Positions 1-5,198 of a stretch of 5,492 nt of DNA are shown piece after piece. The notes beneath the pieces are model-generated. The model was not told where the DNA came from. It searched no databases and saw only the letters and a list, made by a program, of their open reading frames with translations. The stretch's first letter is position 1, and every line of letters starts with the position of its first letter. The position numbers were made by a program, and so were the translations under genes. The DNA comes from Kiritimatiellia bacterium (lineage in GTDB: Bacteria; Verrucomicrobiota; Kiritimatiellia; RFP12; UBA1067): positions 1 through 5,492 of the forward strand of contig CAJGDE010000119.1 of assembly GCA_904502135.1 (NCBI GenBank), in the 5' to 3' direction.

Positions 1-1368
1 GGGATAGAGAGAACGATAACGCTTTAAATTGGAGCGAACCTCCTTCTTCATAATTTCGCGAAGCTCCTCTGGTGTGCCCGGGTCTGTGCCAATCCATCCG
101 GGATAAGCGTTAAAGGCGACAATATCGGTGTTTTCGTTTGAAATATCAGTCTTGTTGTATGAGCAGGCGAAAGTGACAAGTCTTCCGCTATCCTCAGCCT
201 TTATAGCAGAGATAAGCTCATCCGCAAGACTCTTTCCATCCTTTGATTCGCTTCTAAATTCGTTCATGAATCCAAAAATTATGACGGAGGGATGATTAAA
301 GCTTGACTTCACCATCTCGCGCGTCTGATGAACTTGCTGCGCACGGAAAGTTGTGTTAGTAAGTTCGCAAAGCGCCATTATAGAATGACTGCCGTTACCC
401 CAGCCAAGAGACTCTTCCCACACGAGAACTCCGTGCTCATCACAAAGATCAAGAAATCTTTGAGACTGCTGGTAGTGCGCACCGCGAATAAAATTGCCGC
501 CGAGAGATTTGAGGCGCTGAATATCTGCGAGCATCAGAGATTCTGGAGTTGCCGCGCCAAAGGACGGATGCGACTCGTGGCGGTTTACGCCCTTTAAGTA
601 AAGCGGCTTTCCGTTCAGGAACAAGCGTCCGTTTTCAGCCCTTATCTCGCGTATGCCGAAACGCACAGTGCGCCCATCGACATTAAGCGTCGTCATGTTC
701 GGCTCTTCAGGACTCCACAGTTTGAAATTGGGAACCTTCACGAGTTTTCTTTTGCCTCCTTCTACCTCGACCTCAACTAGACCTGTGCGGTAGTCGCGGG
801 TGCGCACGAATATGCGCGGCTCGGCAGTTTCTAATCTCACTCCATGATAGAAGCCTCCGAAACAATAGAAATCGTAGTAAGGACGCGCCAACTTTTGTGT
901 TTCCCAATCAAAGCGGTTATCTAACGCGGCGAAAACAGTGTGTTCACCTGCCGATAAAGGTCCCGTCTTAAGTTCGAGCCGGGCGTACGGATACGGATGA
1001 GTTCCAAGATCGCGTCCGTCTATCTGAAAGTGCCCTGTAAGCCCCATGCCGTCGATAATAAGTTTCGCATCAGCTACTGGCTCCTTAAGCGTAAATGACC
1101 TACGGTAGAGGGCAGTGCCGCGTTTACGAAGATAAGAAGGCATCGTATCGAAACAGGCAGGTACAGTCATTTTTTCCGTAGCTTTGAAATCTTTTTTTGC
1201 AACCTCAGCGATGGACTTACCCTCCTCAAAGCGAAAATCCCAACTGCCATTGAGATCTGCCAATAAGTCAGCGCGCGCAATGTTAGAGAAAAGGAATATT
1301 GCAGCAATCGTGATGACTGCGCTTAAGATACGGTTGCCGCTTGAATGTATAATGTTATTATGTTTCAT
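1..1368 (-). CDS. Secreted glycoside hydrolase family 2 (beta-galactosidase/beta-glucuronidase-like), N-terminal 456 residues, 3' end outside window
   Basis: The frame is open from ATG at 1368 to the left edge (456 codons, no stop), so the gene is intact but cut by the window. Residues 1-33 look like a Sec signal peptide: a basic start, a hydrophobic core at about 15-29, and a cleavage site after A-R-A33. This predicts export. Residues about 38-185 fit the GH2 sugar-binding jelly roll, ending in YYDFYCFGGFYHGV, the equivalent of the family's F-x-YGGI-x-R-x-V segment. Residues about 186-230 are a very short Ig-like middle domain with the LWSPEEPN signature. From VRFGIREI (about 225-232) the TIM barrel begins, with GVNRHE at 250-255. 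FNHPSVIIFGFMNE at 367-380 is the GH2 acid/base motif, with Glu380 as the predicted proton donor. The nucleophile Glu should lie beyond the window. The exact sugar specificity cannot be read. No Shine-Dalgarno precedes the ATG; the upstream bases are AT-rich. GH2 assignment is near certain; galactosidase versus glucuronidase or mannosidase is open. Confidence 0.93.
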   Translation of the reverse strand, partial: MKHNNIIHSSGNRILSAVITIAAIFLFSNIARADLLADLNGSWDFRFEEGKSIAEVAKKDFKATEKMTVPACFDTMPSYLRKRGTALYRRSFTLKEPVADAKLIIDGMGLTGHFQIDGRDLGTHPYPYARLELKTGPLSAGEHTVFAALDNRFDWETQKLARPYYDFYCFGGFYHGVRLETAEPRIFVRTRDYRTGLVEVEVEGGKRKLVKVPNFKLWSPEEPNMTTLNVDGRTVRFGIREIRAENGRLFLNGKPLYLKGVNRHESHPSFGAATPESLMLADIQRLKSLGGNFIRGAHYQQSQRFLDLCDEHGVLVWEESLGWGNGSHSIMALCELTNTTFRAQQVHQTREMVKSSFNHPSVIIFGFMNEFRSESKDGKSLADELISAIKAEDSGRLVTFACSYNKTDISNENTDIVAFNAYPGWIGTDPGTPEELREIMKKEVRSNLKRYRSLYP

Positions 1369-1376
1369 AATTTAGT

Positions 1377-1403
1377 ATTGTATCGCACATCTCGATTCGT
1401 CAA
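1377..1403 (-). promoter_or_regulatory. Candidate start-proximal sigma70-type promoter of the GH2 gene (possibly leaderless)
   Basis: On the minus strand TTGACG (1403-1398) and TACAAT (1382-1377) each match the sigma70 consensus at five of six bases. The spacer is 15 bp, shorter than the usual 16-18. Only eight bases separate the -10 from the ATG at 1368, so transcription would begin within a few bases of the start codon. That would give a leaderless or near-leaderless mRNA, which fits the lack of any Shine-Dalgarno. The short spacer makes this a weaker match than the distal promoter. It is a motif call only. Confidence 0.35.
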
Positions 1404-1415
1404 GTAGAATGTGCG
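1384..1415. promoter_or_regulatory. Perfect 7-bp inverted repeat upstream of GH2 start, candidate operator or hairpin
   Basis: The arms CGCACAT (1384-1390) and ATGTGCG (1409-1415) are exact reverse complements separated by 18 bp. Within the spacer CTCG and CAAG can add four more pairs, one of them G-T, if it folds as RNA. The right-hand arm on the minus strand lies 15 bases before the GH2 ATG, and the arms flank the -35 of the start-proximal promoter. A repressor bound here would block that promoter. In a transcript from the distal promoter the same sequence could form a hairpin next to the start codon. No regulator family can be named. Confidence 0.4.
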
Positions 1416-1457
1416 CCCGATAGCTGATGGTTGGTTTTTTGGTTCCCGCCAGCCAAT

Positions 1458-1483
1458 TTCCAGTGCAATAAGTGCAGTTGGAA
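1458..1483. repeat. Imperfect inverted repeat in the GH2 upstream region
   Basis: On the minus strand TTCCA-AC-TGCA-CTTAT-TGCA-C-TGGAA can fold into a nine-pair stem with a 2x1 internal loop and a 5-base loop. It also contains the direct repeat TGCACT twice, nine bases apart. It lies downstream of the distal promoter, at roughly +30 to +55 of that transcript. It could be an operator or a leader hairpin, or it could be chance. Confidence 0.25.
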
Positions 1484-1518
1484 TAGTGCTGACAAGTACT
1501 TTCTTGTTAGATGGCCAA

Positions 1519-1548
1519 ATTATAGCATAGAACACTTAGGTAAGTAAA
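1519..1548 (-). promoter_or_regulatory. Distal extended -10 sigma70-type promoter for the GH2 gene
   Basis: On the minus strand a perfect TATAAT (1524-1519) is preceded by TGC (1527-1525), an extended -10 element. TTTACT (1548-1543) lies 18 bp upstream as a moderate -35. Transcription would start near 1512, giving a leader of about 145 nt before the GH2 ATG at 1368. A small 5-bp inverted repeat (ACAAG/CTTGT, 1492-1507) lies just after the predicted start. It is the best promoter match I found in the gap and points toward GH2. GH2 is therefore probably transcribed separately from the permease operon upstream. Confidence 0.55.
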
Positions 1549-1571
1549 GCGGGCTTCAGTCGGAAAACGTA

Positions 1572-1606
1572 AGTCGATAGTCGTTAGTGATTCGCGGTAG
1601 CGGTAG
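1572..1606. repeat. Two adjacent short tandem repeats (heptamer x3, hexamer x2)
   Basis: The plus strand shows AGTCGAT, AGTCGTT and AGTGATT in direct succession (1572-1592). Two exact CGGTAG units follow (1595-1606), the second starting directly after the first. The units are short and partly degenerate. They look like slippage-derived intergenic filler rather than a binding array. Confidence 0.45.
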
Positions 1607-1627
1607 AAAGGAAAGAAAAAACATCCA

Positions 1628-1687
1628 CTCTACACCGATACCTAATCTCTACACCAAAACTCTCCAACTCCAACTCGCACCTCCAAC
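1628..1687. repeat. Direct repeats CTCTACACC x2 and CTCCAAC x3 in a G-poor stretch
   Basis: CTCTACACC occurs at 1628-1636 and again at 1647-1655, exactly 19 bp apart. CTCCAAC occurs at 1662-1668, 1668-1674 (sharing one base) and 1681-1687. The plus strand carries only two G residues over about 70 bases here. The minus strand is correspondingly C-poor. The function is unknown. Confidence 0.5.
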
Positions 1688-1768
1688 TAATAGAAGTTTA
1701 AGCTCGGAGTTCGAGTTCGAGAATGGATATCTATTCCCTATCCCCCCTTCCAACATTCAACTTACCGT

Positions 1769-2608
1769 CTATCTCTCGCAGCGAAGTGCGGGATCGAGCC
1801 TGTCTCTAAGATAATCGGCGATATGATTAAATGAAAGAACGAGCAAAAATATCGCAATTGTCGTAAATGTCATCTCCCACCAGACACCCTGCCAAAGACG
1901 CGTACGCGCATTATTTATCATAACACCCCAGCTCGGCTCACCTTGTACGCCGATACCGAGAAACGACATGAAAACCTCCGTCGAAACGGCCGACGGGAAG
2001 CGCAGAGAAAACTGGATTAGAATTATATGCGAAACATTCGGCAGAATATGACGAAACATTATCCGCAAATGCGAATAGCCCAGCAGTTTCGCTGCGTTGA
2101 CATACGAGCGCTGTCTATGCTTCATCACCTCAGCGCGAATTGTGCGGCAAACTCCAACCCAGGTCGTAAGGCCTATTCCGACGTAAATGCCCAGAAGCCC
2201 CTGCCCGACGACTAAGGATATGGCAAGAATAAACAATAAACCGGGCATTGAAGCTACCGTAGAGGTAAGCCATACGACCAAGGAGTCGACCTTGCCGCCG
2301 AAATACCCGCCCAAAAGACCAAGAAGAACTCCAAGGGGAATCGCTATAAGCGAAGTCATTATGCCGACATGAAACGCGATTCTGGCGCCTTGAAGAAGTC
2401 TAAGGCCGACGTCACGACCAAGATTATCAGTGCCGAGCCAATGCCCGGGCCCTGGCGGAAGATAACGCTCGGAAGGATTTACGACATTATACTGAGGCGT
2501 GACATCGCGATAAATCGCCATGCGATACTGAACTTCGCCGAATGCGGCCAAAAGCGCATAAAGCGAGAGAAAAACGATGCAAAGCTTTACGGAAAATCTC
2601 ACTTCCAA
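1769..2608 (-). CDS. OppC/DppC-type inner-membrane permease of a peptide ABC importer
   Basis: This is a 279-residue permease of the binding-protein-dependent type that imports oligo- or dipeptides (or nickel). One membrane segment lies at the N-terminus (about 7-24). The family signature HWLGTDNLGRD follows at 56-66, then about five more hydrophobic segments between 77 and 262. The EAA loop that docks the ATPase is at about 168-190 (AAKLLG, then HILP). The C-terminus FLGIGVQ...PSWGVMINNAR...LRDRLDPALR is typical of OppC/DppC. The start is TTG at 2608 or GTG at 2602; the latter gives a GTGA overlap with the cmk stop. An in-frame TAA lies five codons above the TTG, so no longer form exists. 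It overlaps cmk by 10 bp (TTG) or 4 bp (GTG) and so is probably translationally coupled to it. No OppB/DppB, ATPase or binding-protein gene is visible, so partners must be encoded elsewhere. Substrate is inferred from family only. Confidence 0.93.
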   Translation of the reverse strand: MEVRFSVKLCIVFLSLYALLAAFGEVQYRMAIYRDVTPQYNVVNPSERYLPPGPGHWLGTDNLGRDVGLRLLQGARIAFHVGIMTSLIAIPLGVLLGLLGGYFGGKVDSLVVWLTSTVASMPGLLFILAISLVVGQGLLGIYVGIGLTTWVGVCRTIRAEVMKHRQRSYVNAAKLLGYSHLRIMFRHILPNVSHIILIQFSLRFPSAVSTEVFMSFLGIGVQGEPSWGVMINNARTRLWQGVWWEMTFTTIAIFLLVLSFNHIADYLRDRLDPALRCER

Positions 2609-3270
2609 GAATCCGGGAGATTATCCATAACGGCCATCACTGTTTCTTCAAGCGTAAGAAAGCTCGAATCCACCTCTACGGCCCCATCGGCTTTTTTCAA
2701 CGGAGCGTGTTTTCGCGTAGAATCTATCTGATCGCGCTTAAGGAGCGAGGCTTTAACATCCTCTTCGCTTTGGCTTGCTATGCCTTTTTCAATCTCCTCT
2801 TTCTGTCTGCGGCGCGCTCGCGCCTCTGCAGAAGCCGTAAGATAGAATCTGGCGGGACTGTCGGGGAAAACGGCAGTAGTGATATCACGGCCTTCAACAA
2901 CGAGATTTCCGCTCTCAGTCATGGCGCTGAGGAGCGATGTTATCTTGTCGCGAACCTCTTTTACCGTCGCGACCTCAGAAGCGTGAGCATTTATCTCCGG
3001 CATACGTATGCGCTCGCCAGGAGCCTCGCCGCCAATGTAATAAGCGATGCGCCCAGCCTCGGGACGACACTCAATCTGAAGTTCGGCGGCGAAGAGCGCC
3101 ACCGCCTCGGGATTTGTCGTATCTATCCCTTTTTCAAGGCATTGCCAGGTCATTATTCTGTAAAGTGCGCCCGAATCGACATGAAGATATCCAAGCTTTT
3201 CGGCAATGATGCGCGAAACGGAAGATTTGCCCGCGCCTGAAGGTCCGTCTATCGCTATTACATTAGCCAT
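2599..3270 (-). CDS. cmk: Cytidylate kinase (CMP/dCMP kinase)
   Basis: This cytoplasmic enzyme transfers phosphate from ATP to CMP or dCMP, feeding CTP and dCTP synthesis. At 223 residues it has normal bacterial Cmk length. The P-loop GPSGAGKSS is at 9-17, and VDSGALYR follows at 31-38. The NMP-binding insert has the S-x-V...VR pattern at about 98-107. GRD at 127-129 lies in the GRD-xxT-x-VFPD segment, and the lid is rich in arginine (RARRR, 151-155). The C-terminal RD-xxDS-x-R-xxAPL signature is at 179-191, with Arg179, Asp183 and Arg186 in the expected CMP-contact positions. One oddity is Thr131 where GRD-x-G-T is usual. The ATG at 3270 is fixed by an excellent AGGAGG nine bases upstream, inside the last codons of the antiporter gene whose stop is one base away. 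It lies in the same transcription unit as pyrD, so two pyrimidine genes are grouped. Confidence 0.97.
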   Translation of the reverse strand: MANVIAIDGPSGAGKSSVSRIIAEKLGYLHVDSGALYRIMTWQCLEKGIDTTNPEAVALFAAELQIECRPEAGRIAYYIGGEAPGERIRMPEINAHASEVATVKEVRDKITSLLSAMTESGNLVVEGRDITTAVFPDSPARFYLTASAEARARRRQKEEIEKGIASQSEEDVKASLLKRDQIDSTRKHAPLKKADGAVEVDSSFLTLEETVMAVMDNLPDSWK

Positions 3271-3271
3271 C

Positions 3272-4258
3272 TCAATTCACCTCCTGATAAATCATACATA
3301 TCGTATAAATCACAAAAGCCGCGACCCAAAGAACTCCTTCAAAGCGGTTTATCACGCCCGGAGCTTTTCTGTTTTTCCAGTTGACGGAAAATATCGCTAT
3401 CAAAAAAGTGGAAGCGACCATTATAGGCAAATCTCTCGTAAGAATATATTTCGAAAATGACTGTATCGGAGAAAATGTGCCGGCAATTCCCACTACAGCG
3501 AGCGTATTGAATATATTCGAGCCGATAATATTGCCTAACACAAATTCACTTTCGCCGCGACGCGCCGAGGCTATGGCGCTGGCAAGTTCGGGGAGAGACG
3601 TTCCGATAGCCACCACCGTAAGGCCTATCAAAAGCTCATCGACTCCGAGCGAACGCGCTAGATCTACCGCCCCCCATACAAGGCAATGTGACGAGCCGAT
3701 AAGCACCGCCAGCCCCAAAAGGATTTTAAAGACAAGCTTCAGCGCATCGCCTGATTTTCTAGTCTCATCTGCTGAATATTCGCATGAAACATTGTTTTTG
3801 TCGAGAAGACAATAGCAAGGCATCAGAATTGCGAATATAACGAGAAGGAAAAGCGAATCAAGGCGCGAAAGCTGACCGTCCGCGAGGAAAATATACATGG
3901 AAAGAGAAATAGCCGTCAACGCCGGAGCGTCAAGAAGCGCTATTCTCGGCTTCACCAGGATAGGTTTTATTAAAGCCGCGACACCGAGAATACCCATGAT
4001 GTTGAAAATGCAGCTGCCGTAGGCATTGCCGAGGGAAAGGTTCGAGTGACCGGAAATGCCCGAAAGAGCCGAAACGCAAAGTTCTGGGGCGCTCGTTCCG
4101 AAACCGATTATGACCATGCCTATCACAAAAGGCGATATGTAAAAAAGTTTGGCTAGCCGCGCGGCGGCATCGACAAAAAAGTCGCTGGACCAAGCAAGCG
4201 CGACAAGCCCGCCGATTACGAGCGATAAAGCCGCGAACAATGGAATGTCTGTATACAT
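3272..4258 (-). CDS. CaCA-family Na+/Ca2+ antiporter, YrbG-like
   Basis: This 328-residue inner-membrane protein has about ten hydrophobic segments and the two inverted alpha repeats of the cation/Ca2+ exchanger superfamily. Repeat 1 has GTSAPE at 54-59 and GSCIFN at 81-86. Repeat 2 has GTSLPE at 219-224 and GSNIFN at 246-251. Glu59 and Glu224 are the expected ion ligands, and Asn86 and Asn251 fill the other two ligand positions. A hydrophilic loop at about 151-173 separates the halves, as expected for this fold. The family uses the sodium gradient to move calcium out, but ion and direction are not provable here. The ATG lies 6 bp after the pyrD stop with no Shine-Dalgarno, which suggests coupled translation. 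The first membrane segment begins at residue 7, supporting this start. Cys83 replaces the usual Asn of GSNIxN in repeat 1; this residue is not one of the four main ligands. Confidence 0.94.
   Translation of the reverse strand: MYTDIPLFAALSLVIGGLVALAWSSDFFVDAAARLAKLFYISPFVIGMVIIGFGTSAPELCVSALSGISGHSNLSLGNAYGSCIFNIMGILGVAALIKPILVKPRIALLDAPALTAISLSMYIFLADGQLSRLDSLFLLVIFAILMPCYCLLDKNNVSCEYSADETRKSGDALKLVFKILLGLAVLIGSSHCLVWGAVDLARSLGVDELLIGLTVVAIGTSLPELASAIASARRGESEFVLGNIIGSNIFNTLAVVGIAGTFSPIQSFSKYILTRDLPIMVASTFLIAIFSVNWKNRKAPGVINRFEGVLWVAAFVIYTICMIYQEVN
3274..3285 (-). promoter_or_regulatory. Strong Shine-Dalgarno of cmk embedded in the antiporter 3' end
   Basis: On the minus strand AGGAGG lies nine bases before the cmk ATG, within the codons for the antiporter's last residues (Q-E-V-N). 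The antiporter stop TGA sits one base before the cmk ATG. This is the strongest ribosome binding site in the window. It implies that cmk gets its own efficient initiation as well as coupling to the gene upstream. Confidence 0.85.
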
Positions 4259-4264
4259 AAAATT

Positions 4265-5170
4265 TTAAACAAGTGCGCCGCGCAACTCTTCGACAGAAGA
4301 GAAACCGTGACGGGTGCAATAATCGACAATACCGTCATAAACCTCTGAAACGACAGCCGGGTTCGTAAAGACTGCCGTGCCTACAGCAACAGCCGTAGCT
4401 CCGGCCAGGAAAAATTCGATGGCATCCTTCGCCTCGTATATTCCACCCATGGCAAGTATCGGAAGCTTCGTGACCTTGCTTGCTTCATAAACGAGCTTTA
4501 CTGCGGCAGGATGAATCCCCCGACCTGAGAGACCGCCCGTTTTGTTTGCAAGATGAGCAGTGCGCTTTTCAATATCGATTACCATCGCGGGAATCGTGTT
4601 TATCATTGAAAGCGCGTCAGCCCCGCCATCTTCACAAGCCTGCACATACGGTTTTATATCAGGAACATTCGGAGCCAATTTGACATAAAGCGGCAAGGTC
4701 GTGGATTTTCTCACAGCCTTAACAAGCGTGTTCAGCACATCCGGGTCTTGACCAAACGTATGACCGCCCTGCTTAACGTTGGGGCAGCTAACGTTACACT
4801 CTATCGCATCTGCACCTTTCAAACCTGCGGCAACCTCAGCGTACTCTTCAATGCTGCCGCCCCAAATATTCACGATAAGGGGCTTCTCGCCATTGATGTT
4901 TCTGTAAGCCGGCACATATACCGAATTAAAACTCTCAAGCCCCGGGCCTTGAAGTCCGATTGCGTTGACAAGCCCACCCGGAACCTCGGCATGCCGTGGC
5001 ATAGGATTGCCGGGCCAAGGGTCGAGACGCACTCCCTTAACTGTTATGGCGCCGAGTTTCGCGTAATCCACGGCACCTATGTACTCCGTACCGTAACCGA
5101 ACGTTCCGCTCGCTGTAGTAATCGGCGTAGCCATTTCAAGCCCACCGAGATTGACTTTCATGTTAACCAT
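4265..5170 (-). CDS. pyrD: Dihydroorotate dehydrogenase, class 1B catalytic subunit
   Basis: This enzyme oxidises dihydroorotate to orotate in de novo UMP synthesis. At 301 residues it is a complete soluble class 1 enzyme without the N-terminal membrane extension of class 2. ASGTFGYG is at 20-27 and the FMN-binding Lys45 is in TVKGV. Substrate-loop Asn69 begins NAIGLQGPG. NVSCPNVKQGG at 126-136 places the catalytic base at Cys129, where class 2 has Ser. Lys164 (YVKLAPN), Asn191-Thr192, GGLSG at 212-216, MGGI at 241-244 and GTA at 264-266 complete the FMN site. The VKQGG-x-x-FG form is typical of class 1B, which passes electrons to NAD+ through the iron-sulfur flavoprotein PyrK; pyrK is not in view. 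The start at 5170 has AAGG nine bases upstream. A second ATG at codon 4 would put it too far away. It follows the pseudouridine synthase by 28 bp. Confidence 0.97.
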   Translation of the reverse strand: MVNMKVNLGGLEMATPITTASGTFGYGTEYIGAVDYAKLGAITVKGVRLDPWPGNPMPRHAEVPGGLVNAIGLQGPGLESFNSVYVPAYRNINGEKPLIVNIWGGSIEEYAEVAAGLKGADAIECNVSCPNVKQGGHTFGQDPDVLNTLVKAVRKSTTLPLYVKLAPNVPDIKPYVQACEDGGADALSMINTIPAMVIDIEKRTAHLANKTGGLSGRGIHPAAVKLVYEASKVTKLPILAMGGIYEAKDAIEFFLAGATAVAVGTAVFTNPAVVSEVYDGIVDYCTRHGFSSVEELRGALV

Positions 5171-5198
5171 ACAATCATCCCTTTTTAGGATATTAAAA

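Larger units (their letters stand above)
1549..1768. other. Gene-free spacer between permease and GH2 promoter, with short repeats and skewed base use
   Basis: I find no credible gene here. The one frame opening on the plus strand at 1587 uses GTG, has no Shine-Dalgarno, reads as low-complexity sequence and runs into the permease antisense. On the plus strand the bases at 1621-1690 are nearly G-free. The spacer also holds tandem heptamers, a CGGTAG pair, a repeated 9-mer and three CTCCAAC copies (listed separately), and a near-palindrome at 1721-1736 (14 of 16 bases symmetric). I see no stem followed by a U-run after the permease stop. The T-rich run on the minus strand near 1620-1609 is not preceded by a stem. 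Confidence 0.6.

Noticed and set aside
328..597. Plus-strand open frame of 89 codons
   Set aside because: It lies antisense inside the continuous GH2 frame, has no domain-like sequence, and looks like a shadow of the real gene.
1..1368. GH2 gene as a pseudogene, because no complete minus-strand frame closes here
   Set aside because: Manual translation from the ATG at 1368 gives 456 uninterrupted codons with all expected motifs; it simply runs off the left edge.
1721..1736. Near-palindrome GAATGGATATCTATTC as a terminator or operator
   Set aside because: It has two mismatched positions, is AT-rich without a loop, and is not followed by a U-run; no partner site is seen nearby.
1587..1814. Plus-strand open frame of 75 codons in the gap
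   Set aside because: It starts with GTG without a Shine-Dalgarno, translates the low-complexity repeats, and runs antisense into the permease 3' end.
2542..3240. Plus-strand open frame of 232 codons
   Set aside because: It is antisense to cmk and the permease start, whose minus-strand products are clear family members; the composition is that of a shadow frame.
3930..4319. Minus-strand open frame of 129 codons overlapping the antiporter start
   Set aside because: It is an out-of-frame reading of the pyrD end and antiporter start, very rich in Arg and Cys, with no family resemblance.
5158..5178. Six-codon mini-ORF overlapping the pyrD start, with its TGA overlapping codon 4 ATG
   Set aside because: The Shine-Dalgarno is only about one base from the mini-ORF ATG, too close to drive it, so the overlap is probably chance.
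4748..5188. Plus-strand open frame of 146 codons
   Set aside because: It is antisense to pyrD and has no recognisable domain; pyrD is unambiguous on the other strand.
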